Source of the DNA: Oceanobacillus sojae
Lineage (GTDB): Bacteria > Bacillota > Bacilli > Bacillales > Amphibacillaceae
Reading direction: 5' to 3'
DNA length: 64,000 bases
NCBI RefSeq assembly: GCF_007991515.1
Contig: NZ_BJYM01000004.1
Location: 62,001-126,000 of the forward strand
The translations under genes and the position numbers were made by a program. The notes beneath the pieces are model-generated. The model saw nothing but the letters and a program-made list of their open reading frames with translations, had not been told where the DNA came from and did not search any database. Shown here in pieces: positions 56,186 to 64,000 of this stretch (its first letter is position 1; every line of letters starts with the position of its first letter).

Positions 56186-57292
56186 TTATTCAAACAAATC
56201 TTCACTGTTGTCAGAATAAGTTTCTTCCTCTAACTCTATATCATCCAGTAAACCTTCTGCTCTTGCGTCGGATTCACTTTTAATATCAATTTTCCAGCCT
56301 GTAAGTTTTGCAGCGAGACGGGCATTTTGACCTCTTTTACCAATTGCTAATGATAATTGATAATCTGGAACAACCACTGTTGTTGCCTTCCCTTCCTCAT
56401 CTACAAATACTTTTAATACTTTGGAAGGGCTTAATGCGTTTGATACATAAACAACCGGATCCTCGGACCACTCCACAATATCAATCTTTTCACCTTTTAA
56501 TTCTGTTACAATCGCTTGAACACGCTGCCCTTTTTGTCCTACGCAAGAACCTACCGGGTCTATTTCCGGATCTGGAGCATGGACAGAAATTTTAGAACGA
56601 TCTCCAGCTTCACGTGCAACAGATTTAATTTCCACAATTCCATCATAAATTTCTGGAACTTCCATTTCAAATAATCGTTTTAACAAGCCGGGATGAGAAC
56701 GTGAAATATAGATTTGCGGTCCTTTACTTGTATTCTCAACCTTTGTCACATAAACTTTCAAACGATCATGGATATGATATTCTTCTGTCGGCATCTGCTC
56801 AGCCTCTGCCAGCTTTGCTTCAATTTTCCCAAGGTTAACATAGACGAAACGGGAATCCTTGCGCTGAATAATTCCTGTCATCACATCATCTTCTCTATCA
56901 ATATATTCAGAGAAGATAACGCCGCGCTCTGCTTCACGTACCCGTTGAGTCACCACTTGTTTGGCAGCCTGTGCAGCAATACGTCCAAAATCCTTTGGTG
57001 TTACTTCTACTTCTATTATATCATCTGTTTCATAACTCGGATTGATACTTTTAGCTTCATCAAGAGATATTTCCAGCTGTGTATCCTCTACATTCGGCAC
57101 GACTGTTTTTCTTGCATAGACAGCCATCTTCCCTGTAGTTTCGTTCAACTCTACCCGGACATTCGATGCAGATTTAAAGTTCTTTTTATAAGCAGAAATA
57201 AGCGCTGCCTCCAAAGCCTCCATCAATATATCCTTGTCTATTCCTTTTTCTTTTGCTAAATGATCAATCGCATCAAACAACTGCGTGCTCAC
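56186..57292 (-). CDS. nusA: Transcription termination/antitermination factor NusA
   Basis: A 368-residue protein: the N-terminal RNA-polymerase-binding domain (MSTQLFDAIDHLAKEKGIDK), an S1 domain (about 135-200), then KH1 and KH2 (VGSCVGQKGQRVQAIVTEL, LAIGKRGQNARLAAKLTGWK). It lacks the acidic repeats of E. coli NusA, as in other Firmicutes. It controls pausing and intrinsic termination. GTG start. The leader of its operon has attenuator features. Confidence 0.97.
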   Translation of the reverse strand: MSTQLFDAIDHLAKEKGIDKDILMEALEAALISAYKKNFKSASNVRVELNETTGKMAVYARKTVVPNVEDTQLEISLDEAKSINPSYETDDIIEVEVTPKDFGRIAAQAAKQVVTQRVREAERGVIFSEYIDREDDVMTGIIQRKDSRFVYVNLGKIEAKLAEAEQMPTEEYHIHDRLKVYVTKVENTSKGPQIYISRSHPGLLKRLFEMEVPEIYDGIVEIKSVAREAGDRSKISVHAPDPEIDPVGSCVGQKGQRVQAIVTELKGEKIDIVEWSEDPVVYVSNALSPSKVLKVFVDEEGKATTVVVPDYQLSLAIGKRGQNARLAAKLTGWKIDIKSESDARAEGLLDDIELEEETYSDNSEDLFE

Positions 57293-57313
57293 TTTTTCTT
57301 TTCCCCCTTTTAA

Positions 57314-57784
57314 TTAAAACATAACTGCAAGTCTTGCTTTTGCTACTTTTTCATAAGGTATTTCTACGATTTTTTTTCTTGTTTTAATTTTGTATTCAAT
57401 AGAAACGGTACCGTTCTCCACATTTTGTAAAATACCTTCATATGTTTTTTCGCCGTCAATCTTTTCATATAGCTTTACAAAAACATTATTTCCAATGTTC
57501 TTTTTAAAGTCTTCCAGCGTTTTTAATGGTTTTTCTACTCCTGGGGAAGATACTTCCAGAAAATAAGCTTCTTTAATCGGGTCAGCTTCGTCCAATTTTT
57601 CACTTAACTGTTCAGAAACTTCACCACATTCTACAATGTCAATACCGCCTTCTTTATCAATATAAACACGCAGAAACCAGTTTTTCCCTTCTTTTACATA
57701 CTCCATGTCAACTAATTCTAAATTTTTCTCTTCTAAAATTGGGTTAACTAATTCAGTTGTTATCTCAATTACTTTAGAACTCAA
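57314..57784 (-). CDS. rimP: Ribosome maturation factor RimP
   Basis: A 156-residue protein: [20 protein letters not shown] and [23 protein letters not shown] start at 57784 behind AAAGGAGG, giving the same length as B. subtilis RimP. It assists 30S maturation. First gene of the operon, 21 bp before nusA. Confidence 0.95.
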   Translation of the reverse strand: MSSKVIEITTELVNPILEEKNLELVDMEYVKEGKNWFLRVYIDKEGGIDIVECGEVSEQLSEKLDEADPIKEAYFLEVSSPGVEKPLKTLEDFKKNIGNNVFVKLYEKIDGEKTYEGILQNVENGTVSIEYKIKTRKKIVEIPYEKVAKARLAVMF

Positions 57785-57832
57785 GTGTAAACCTCCTTTA
57801 ACCATGTCCTCACGCCTTCAATCAATATAAAA

Positions 57833-57879
57833 CCCCTGCCTAAAATACGGGCGGGGGAAGCAGAGAGTCTTGTTTAGGC
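57833..57879 (-). promoter_or_regulatory. Candidate attenuator in the rimP-nusA leader
   Basis: Minus-strand RNA: a terminator-like hairpin CCCCGCC/GGCAGGGG (57856-57850 with 57840-57833) is followed by TTTTATATT. Upstream, GCCTAAA (57879-57873) can instead pair with TTTAGGC (57844-57838), which shares the GGC of the terminator stem. The two structures exclude each other, the arrangement of a transcription attenuator. It ends about 50 bp before the rimP start. In B. subtilis NusA controls its own operon by termination in the leader, so the same is likely here. Confidence 0.65.
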
Positions 57880-57890
57880 GAGGTATGAAT

Positions 57891-57916
57891 AAAGAGTGGG
57901 TGTACACCCACTCTTT
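57891..57916 (-). repeat. Perfect palindrome in the rimP-nusA leader
   Basis: AAAGAGTGGGTG and CACCCACTCTTT joined by TA form a 13-bp perfect stem, about 30 bases downstream of the predicted transcription start. On the minus strand it is followed by ATTC, not a T-run, so it is more likely a leader hairpin than a terminator. Confidence 0.7.
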
Positions 57917-57950
57917 TCATTCGTACGTATCGAACATTCTAACCAAAAAT

Positions 57951-57979
57951 AGTATAGCATATTCTATACCCCTTTGCAA
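57951..57979 (-). promoter_or_regulatory. Near-consensus sigma-A promoter of the rimP-nusA-infB operon
   Basis: Minus strand: TTGCAA (57979-57974), exactly 17 bp, TATACT (57956-57951). The resulting leader is about 160 bases and contains the palindrome and the attenuator. Confidence 0.75.
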
Positions 57980-58077
57980 ACCACTAAATCAAGACTTTAA
58001 AGCTTTTTTCCGCTATATAATCCGCTTTTAACAAGAATAGTTTTCCCAAAATCAGGCTGATTTATCCGTAACTCATC

Positions 58078-58127
58078 TATAAAAAGGATTTCCGTCCTGC
58101 AATCATTGCAATTGACGGAAATCCTTT
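58078..58127 (-). terminator. Terminator of polC
   Basis: AAAGGATTTCCGTC pairs perfectly with GACGGAAATCCTTT; on the minus strand the stem is followed by TTTATAG. It separates polC from the nusA operon. Confidence 0.88.
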
Positions 58128-58178
58128 GGTTTAATGAAGTCTTTCTTATTACTCAAAAATAAACCTGCAGAACGCTTC

Positions 58179-61100
58179 CTAGAATAAAGAAAGTTGATTT
58201 TTCTCTTCCATGCCTTCCAGACACCCGTGATTGTCCAGATACTCCAGCACGGTTTTAGAGATTTTACTTCTTTCTCTTAAATCTTCCTTGGATAAGAATT
58301 CTCCCTCTTCACGTGCTTTTACAATATTTAGAGCAGCATTCGTGCCCAATCCGTCTACTGCATTAAAAGGAGGCAGTAAAGAATCACCGTCAACAATAAA
58401 TTCTGTTGCACTTGATTTATATAAATCTACCTTTTTCAGAGATAAACCACGTTCACACATTTCTAATGAAATCTCTAAAACTGTCAGTAAGTTTTTCTCT
58501 TTTGGAGAAGCATCATTCCCTTTATAGCTGATTTCTTCCATCCGCTTGCGAATAGCATCGGATCCTTTAATCATCGTATCTAATTCGAAATCATCCGCAC
58601 GGACTGTGAAATATGCAGCATAGAAAAGAATCGGATGGTGAACTTTGAAATAAGCAATCCGTACAGCCATTAAAACATAAGCTGCGGCGTGAGCTTTCGG
58701 GAACATGTATTTAATTTTTTTACAAGATTCAATATACCAGTCAGGTACATTGTTTTTCTTCATTTCATCGATCCATTCATCCTTCAATCCTTTTCCTTTA
58801 CGGACGAACTCCATGATATTAAACGCCATCGAAGGCTCTAACCCTTTATGCATTAAATACACCATAATATCATCACGGCACCCGATTACATCTGGAAGCT
58901 TACAGGTCCCATTATCAATAAGCTCCTGTGCATTACCAAGCCATACGTCTGTACCATGAGACAGACCGGATATAATTAGCAGCTCTGCAAATGTTTTAGG
59001 TTTCGTATCTTCAAGCATTTGCCTAACAAATTTTGTACCAAATTCAGGCACTCCCAAAGTTCCGGTCTTACACTGGATCTGCTCCGGGGTAACACCTAAT
59101 GATTCTGTACCGCCAAAAATTTTCATGACCTCTTCGTCATCCGTCGGAATGGTTTTTGGATCAATGCCGCTTAAATCCTGCAGCATGCGAATGACGGTCG
59201 GGTCATCGTGTCCAAGTATATCCAGCTTCAGTAAGTTATCGTGAATCGAATGGAAATCAAAATGCGTTGTCCGCCACTCACTATTCCGATCGTCTGCCGG
59301 AAACTGGATTGGCGTGAAATCATAAATTTCTTTATCATCCGGGACAACAATAATTCCCCCGGGATGCTGGCCAGTTGTTCTTTTTACTCCTGTACAGCCT
59401 TGCACAAGACGATCAATCTCCGCATTTTTATAGACGAGCTGGTGATCAGAAGCAAAGCCTTTCACATAGCCGTAAGCTGTTTTTTCAGCGACAGTTCCGA
59501 TTGTTCCTGCCCGGTATACACTGTCAATCCCAAATAGTTCTTTCGTATAGTTGTGGGCTCGCGGCTGATAATCTCCCGAGAAGTTCAAGTCAATATCAGG
59601 CACCTTGTCCCCTTTAAAGCCTAAGAATGTTTCAAAAGGAATATCCTGTCCATCTTTTTTCAGTGCTTCTCCACATTCCGGACAATTTTTATCTGCCAAA
59701 TCATAACCGCTCGCTACAGAACCGTCTGTAAAGAATTCAGAGTGTTTACAGCTTGGGCAAACATAATGTGGGGGGAGCGGATTAACTTCTGTAATTTCTG
59801 TCATGGTTGCAACAAAGGATGAACCGACAGAGCCACGTGATCCTACTAGATAACCATCATCCAATGACTTTTTAACAAGCTTATGGGAAATTAAATAAAT
59901 AACGGCAAATCCATTTCCGATAATACTTTCGAGTTCTTTTTCCAATCGGCTTGTAACAATTTCCGGTATTGGCTCTCCGTACACTCTTTTAGCCATGCTG
60001 TAGCACAGATCGCGCATTTCCTGCTCTGCACCTTCAATGTTCGGTGTAAATAAGCCATCCTGAATCGGCGAAATATCCTCTATTTCATTTGCCAGCTGCT
60101 GGGTGTTTTGAACAACAATTTCTTTTGCCTTCTCTTTTCCCAAAAAGGAGAAAGCCCCAAGCATTTCGCCTGTAGTACGGAACGGTGTATCAGGCAGCGT
60201 TTGCCTGTTTAATGGATTACCAGCCTGCGATTTTATTAAAATCTGACGGTACTGCTTATCAATATCCTGCAAGTAGTGAACATTTCCGGTTGCTGTTACT
60301 AATTTGCCCATCCGGTCGCCCAGATTCACAAGCTTCCGTAATATATCTACTACCTGTGCTTCATTTTGTACTAAATCCTTATCTATTAAATGAACGTAGT
60401 TACTTGGCGGCTGTACTTCAATATAATCATAAAATTCAGCGACCTGCTCCGCCTCTTCCTCTGATTTTTGCATCATTGTTTCAAAGACTTCTCCTCTATC
60501 ACAGGCAGTACCAATCAGCAGTCCCTTACGATATTTTTTCAGGACAGATCTTGGCAATCTTGGCTCGCGGTAGAAGTAATCGATATGGGCATGAGAAACG
60601 ATCTTATAAAGGTTTTTCAGGCCTTCCTGCGTCTGCGCTAAAATTGTACAGTGAAAAGGTCTGGAGCGCTGATAGGCATTATTTTCGCCCATATGGTTAT
60701 TTAAATCCTGATGATTGGTTATTTCTTTTTCAATTAACCGTTGAACAAGTTTCCATAATAAATAACCGGTCGCTTCTGCATCGTAAATAGCACGGTGATG
60801 CTGTGTCAATTCAATATCCATATGCTTGCACAATGTATTCAGACGGTGATTCCTAAGTTCCGGAAGCAGGAATCTCGCCAATTCTAAGGTATCTATCACC
60901 GGGTTGGCTGCTTTTTCATAGTCAATCCGTTTAAAACCCTGATTTAGGAAGCCCATATCAAAGCTTGCATTATGTGCTACCAGAATATCTTCTCCCATCC
61001 AGGCATGGAAATCTTTTAATACATCACCGACTTCTGGTGCATCCTTAACCATATCGTCTGTTATACCAGTTAAATTCGTTGTCGTCTCCGAAAGCGGATG

Positions 61101-62468
61101 ATGCGGATTAGCAAATGACTCGAATCGATCAACAATTTCGCCATCATGCACCTTGACAGCAGCTAATTCAATAATCGTATCATAAACTGCTGAAAGACCT
61201 GTTGTTTCCACGTCAAATACAATATAGTTTGCATCTTTTAACACGCGGTCGCTTTCATTATAAGCAATTGGAACACCATCATCGACAAGGTTTGCTTCCA
61301 CACCATAGAGCACTTTAACCCCATGTTTCTTGCCTGCATAATAAGCATCAGGGAAGCCTTGTACACCAGCATGATCTGTGATAGCTACAGCCTGGTGTCC
61401 CCACTTACCCGCCTGTTCGACTAAAGCTTCCGGAGAAACAACCGCATCCATTTGACTCATTGTGGTATGTGCATGCAGCTCTACTCTTTTTTCATCTTCA
61501 GGTGCCTCATCCTGCTTTTCTCTCACTTGAACCTCGTGAATATCCTTCGCCATCATTGCCAGCTCATTGGTATACATATCCGTTTGGATACTGCCGCGGG
61601 CTTTTACCCACATACCTTTCTTAACAGATTGAAACTTGCTGACATCCTCATCGCCTTTGGAGAACATTTTAATTTGCAGGGAATCTGTATAGTCTGTTGC
61701 TTTTATAATTAAAAGACTGCGTCCTGATCTCAGCTCTCTAATCTCTGAATCAAATACATATCCTTGTACCGTAATACGTCTTTCTTCTTCCAGAATTTGA
61801 TTCATTTCAACCGGCTCATCCTGAATCTTATAACCGATTGCCAACGGCTGGTTCACCGGTACATCTTTTTCTTTATCCCGTTTTTCTTTTTCTTGAACGG
61901 TTTTTTGAACAAGTGCCTGGTCTTCTTTCGCTTTATTATCCTGAAATACCTGCATTTCTTCCTGATTCGTTTTTACTTCTAAATCAATAGCATAAGGCTT
62001 GGAGCCAATGCGATAACAAAATTGACTGAAAGCCGGCTCCAGTCTTTTTTTCAAAATATTCGATTCCGTTTCATTTCTGGAAGTTAACATAATTTTATTA
62101 TCTGTAATTTTTGGTGTTTGCTGCATAATCATTTCCTGATGTGCCGGTGAAAATGTTGTTGTTGCTAAAAAATGCTTCCAGTAAACGCCAATATCATTCT
62201 CACTGCATTGTTTATTATCTGTATGTAGTGTCAGCTCTACCTTCTCAGCAATCGATGAGAAGCTTTTTTGCAAGGATTGATACAGATATAGATATTCATC
62301 AAAAGGAAGAACATCCTCAATATATATATAGAAATGCCATTTTTTTTCTTGTTTATAAACCTCTACTTTTTCTAAATAGCTTGAGGCAAAATACTTCTGA
62401 ATTGATGTTTCAGATAACTGAATTTGCTCCAGTAATAATTTCATTTTTTCTTGCTTGGAAATACTCAT
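58179..62468 (-). CDS. polC: DNA polymerase III alpha subunit, Gram-positive PolC type
   Basis: A 1429-residue replicative polymerase. Order: N-terminal domain, OB fold (about 230-320), PHP domain interrupted by the 3'-5' exonuclease ([12 protein letters not shown] near 326; [10 protein letters not shown] near 416), then the polymerase palm and fingers ([10 protein letters not shown] near 870) with the PolC zinc motif in [11 protein letters not shown] and CPECGE. ATG behind GGAGGG. In B. subtilis proS lies between rseP and polC; here it does not. Confidence 0.97.
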   Translation of the reverse strand: MSISKQEKMKLLLEQIQLSETSIQKYFASSYLEKVEVYKQEKKWHFYIYIEDVLPFDEYLYLYQSLQKSFSSIAEKVELTLHTDNKQCSENDIGVYWKHFLATTTFSPAHQEMIMQQTPKITDNKIMLTSRNETESNILKKRLEPAFSQFCYRIGSKPYAIDLEVKTNQEEMQVFQDNKAKEDQALVQKTVQEKEKRDKEKDVPVNQPLAIGYKIQDEPVEMNQILEEERRITVQGYVFDSEIRELRSGRSLLIIKATDYTDSLQIKMFSKGDEDVSKFQSVKKGMWVKARGSIQTDMYTNELAMMAKDIHEVQVREKQDEAPEDEKRVELHAHTTMSQMDAVVSPEALVEQAGKWGHQAVAITDHAGVQGFPDAYYAGKKHGVKVLYGVEANLVDDGVPIAYNESDRVLKDANYIVFDVETTGLSAVYDTIIELAAVKVHDGEIVDRFESFANPHHPLSETTTNLTGITDDMVKDAPEVGDVLKDFHAWMGEDILVAHNASFDMGFLNQGFKRIDYEKAANPVIDTLELARFLLPELRNHRLNTLCKHMDIELTQHHRAIYDAEATGYLLWKLVQRLIEKEITNHQDLNNHMGENNAYQRSRPFHCTILAQTQEGLKNLYKIVSHAHIDYFYREPRLPRSVLKKYRKGLLIGTACDRGEVFETMMQKSEEEAEQVAEFYDYIEVQPPSNYVHLIDKDLVQNEAQVVDILRKLVNLGDRMGKLVTATGNVHYLQDIDKQYRQILIKSQAGNPLNRQTLPDTPFRTTGEMLGAFSFLGKEKAKEIVVQNTQQLANEIEDISPIQDGLFTPNIEGAEQEMRDLCYSMAKRVYGEPIPEIVTSRLEKELESIIGNGFAVIYLISHKLVKKSLDDGYLVGSRGSVGSSFVATMTEITEVNPLPPHYVCPSCKHSEFFTDGSVASGYDLADKNCPECGEALKKDGQDIPFETFLGFKGDKVPDIDLNFSGDYQPRAHNYTKELFGIDSVYRAGTIGTVAEKTAYGYVKGFASDHQLVYKNAEIDRLVQGCTGVKRTTGQHPGGIIVVPDDKEIYDFTPIQFPADDRNSEWRTTHFDFHSIHDNLLKLDILGHDDPTVIRMLQDLSGIDPKTIPTDDEEVMKIFGGTESLGVTPEQIQCKTGTLGVPEFGTKFVRQMLEDTKPKTFAELLIISGLSHGTDVWLGNAQELIDNGTCKLPDVIGCRDDIMVYLMHKGLEPSMAFNIMEFVRKGKGLKDEWIDEMKKNNVPDWYIESCKKIKYMFPKAHAAAYVLMAVRIAYFKVHHPILFYAAYFTVRADDFELDTMIKGSDAIRKRMEEISYKGNDASPKEKNLLTVLEISLEMCERGLSLKKVDLYKSSATEFIVDGDSLLPPFNAVDGLGTNAALNIVKAREEGEFLSKEDLRERSKISKTVLEYLDNHGCLEGMEEKNQLSLF

Positions 62469-62795
62469 TTATGTCCCTCCAATTGTAGATGGATTTGTGA
62501 CTACACAGGAAGAAAAATTCTCCTATAAGTTAAAAACTCGCTATACTTATTATATTAATTCGTACCTCTTAATACAAAGGAATGATTTGATTAAAAATCA
62601 AATCGTTTAATAAGAGCCCTTCCGGGAGTACACTGTACCGGGTTACACTGGATAATCATATCTTCCTTATTCTATTTCTATTCTGTATAAATGTCCTGAT
62701 AGGAATCGTATAATTCAATAATCTGCTCATATACAAACAGGAAACCCTTGTCTATAAATCGACAAGGGTAACTTATTTAGATTTACTATTTTATT
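62469..62795. other. Intergenic region between rseP and polC
   Basis: About 330 bp without a gene. It holds an inverted repeat ATGATTTGATT/AATCAAATCGTT (62582-62607) and, near rseP, the hairpin ACCCTTGTC/GACAAGGGT (62744-62769), which may be a weak rseP terminator on the minus strand. Confidence 0.6.
62742..62769 (-). terminator. Possible terminator of rseP
   Basis: ACCCTTGTC pairs with GACAAGGGT around GATTTATA on the minus strand; the tail TTTCCTGTTTG is only partly T-rich. Confidence 0.55.
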
Positions 62796-64000
62796 TTACA
62801 GGAATAGACGTTGAATGTCATTCCATGTGACAACAATCATTAATAGCATCAATAATGCAAATCCGACAAAATGGAAGACACCTTCTTTTTCGGGTGCTAT
62901 CGGTTTTCCTCTGACCGCTTCAATTAAAACAAACATCAATCTGCCGCCATCTAAAGCCGGAAGAGGAACTAAATTAATAATCCCTAAATTAATGCTTAAC
63001 ATAGCAGTCCACATTAAAAAGTTCGAAAAACCAGATTGAACAACCTGATCGGTTGCATCATAAATTCCTACCGGTCCAGATAAAACATCAATGGAAAGCT
63101 GACCCGTTACTAACATGACCAAATTAGTAATAATAAGTTTGGTCGTTTCATACGTTCTTTCAAATCCAAATTTTAACGTGCCAAGGATATCTTTTTCATA
63201 GGCTGCCAATACTCCAATTTGACCAACCTCAATAGGATCACCTTTTTCATTAACTGCCTCAACTTCCGCTGGCACAACAGTTAATTCATGCTCCGTATCT
63301 CCTCTGGAAATGACCAAATCCAATTCCTGACCAGGGCTTTCCCGTACAATATCTGTAAACTGTTCCCAAGTTGAAATGGACTGATCTCCTATTTGAGTAA
63401 TAACATCATTTTCCTGAAGTCCAGCTTCTTCTGCAGGACTACCTGATTGAATTTCACCCATTTGTGCCTGCTCTACCGGTACGCCCTGGATAAGCCCCAT
63501 AAGCAGAAAGATAAAGATAGCCAGTACAAAATTCATCATTGGCCCTGCAAATAGCTGCATAGCTCGCTGTCCGACCGTTTTGGATGCAAATTGTCTATCA
63601 AAAGGAGCAATCTGTGTCTCCCGTTCATCAACGACAAACATTGCTTTACGGTCTACATCAAAATGAAGCTTCGTATCCTCGTCGTCCTGCTCATAACCTT
63701 CAATAATCAGTTTATGATCAAGGTCAACATTCTCCACCTCAATCGTGCGGGCGTTAGGATGCTTTGATTTGTTATTCACAATGATTTTTGCTACTTTTCC
63801 ATCATTGTTAAATTCCAACCCAATATGATGTCCTGGTTTTAATTCAACAATTTCCGGATCGTCTCCAGCAACACGGACATAGCCGCCTGCAGGGATTAAT
63901 CTGATTGTATAAAGCGTCTCGTTTTTAGTGAAGGATAATATCTTTGGTCCGAATCCGATTGCAAATTCACGAACAAGCATCCCTGCCCGTTTTGCAAAGA
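62796..64000 (-). CDS. rseP: Site-2 protease RseP/RasP (N-terminus beyond the window)
   Basis: 401 residues are visible; the coding frame stays open to the window edge, where it reads FAKRAGMLVREFAIGFGPK, so the HExxH zinc motif lies outside. A central PDZ domain (GSPAEEAGLQENDVITQIGD) and the second metal-ligand motif NLVPLPALDGGRLMFV are seen, then RGKPIAPEKEG and a final transmembrane helix. It cleaves membrane anti-sigma factors (RsiW in B. subtilis) and signal-peptide remnants. Confidence 0.95.
   Translation of the reverse strand, partial: FAKRAGMLVREFAIGFGPKILSFTKNETLYTIRLIPAGGYVRVAGDDPEIVELKPGHHIGLEFNNDGKVAKIIVNNKSKHPNARTIEVENVDLDHKLIIEGYEQDDEDTKLHFDVDRKAMFVVDERETQIAPFDRQFASKTVGQRAMQLFAGPMMNFVLAIFIFLLMGLIQGVPVEQAQMGEIQSGSPAEEAGLQENDVITQIGDQSISTWEQFTDIVRESPGQELDLVISRGDTEHELTVVPAEVEAVNEKGDPIEVGQIGVLAAYEKDILGTLKFGFERTYETTKLIITNLVMLVTGQLSIDVLSGPVGIYDATDQVVQSGFSNFLMWTAMLSINLGIINLVPLPALDGGRLMFVLIEAVRGKPIAPEKEGVFHFVGFALLMLLMIVVTWNDIQRLFL

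Overview
The window is low-GC, endospore-forming Firmicute chromosome. The organism is most likely a member of the Bacillaceae close to Oceanobacillus/Virgibacillus. This rests on the gene order, Bacillus-type ribosome binding sites with TTG and GTG starts, sporulation genes (sda, sigK, cotE, spoVS, spoIIIE, spoVFAB) and a complete seven-gene Mrp Na+/H+ antiporter operon typical of halotolerant or alkaliphilic bacilli. The species assignment is inference. No rRNA or tRNA genes, CRISPR arrays, prophage or intact transposase were seen.

Layout. Positions 1-1989 (minus strand): start of aroE, then yqeH and yqeG. Positions 2300-12300 (plus strand): the sporulation checkpoint gene sda behind a cluster of DnaA boxes, mrpABCDEFG, an uninterrupted sigK, a cupin gene and an orphan HsdR_N-type nuclease-like gene. 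From 12.36 kb to the end everything is on the minus strand and follows the classic Bacillus block, read from high to low coordinates: rseP (partial), polC, rimP-nusA-ylxR-ylxQ-infB-ylxP-rbfA, truB-ribF, rpsO, pnpA, ylxY, mlpA, ymxH, spoVFA-spoVFB-asd-dapG, tepA-ylzJ, spoIIIE, ymfC, ymfF-ymfH-ymfI, ymfJ, ymfK, rodZ-like ymfM, pgsA-cinA, recA, rny, ymdB, spoVS, miaB-ymcA, cotE, mutS-mutL-miaA-hfq.

How the genes work together. The block combines translation and RNA-processing functions (IF2, NusA, S15, TruB, RbfA, PNPase, RNase Y, Hfq, MiaA, MiaB, the Ymf factors linked to EF-P modification), DNA replication and repair (PolC, RecA, MutSL) and sporulation (dipicolinate synthase fed by Asd and DapG, SpoIIIE, CotE, SpoVS, SigK).

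The most interesting non-coding content: (1) a probable attenuator in the rimP-nusA leader, with mutually exclusive hairpins behind a near-consensus sigma-A promoter; (2) a MITE-like family with TGTTCAAAAAGTC inverted ends and, in the best copy, a 9-bp target duplication; (3) an 865-bp element with 17-bp inverted ends, a 5-bp target duplication and nested hairpins, plus a related truncated copy 12 kb away in opposite orientation; (4) a DnaA-box cluster at sda; (5) a near-perfect sigma-K promoter before spoVFA. Relative to Bacillus subtilis, dapA, rnjB, proS and pbpX are missing from their usual places. The join of the sigK/sda block to hfq looks like a rearrangement junction.
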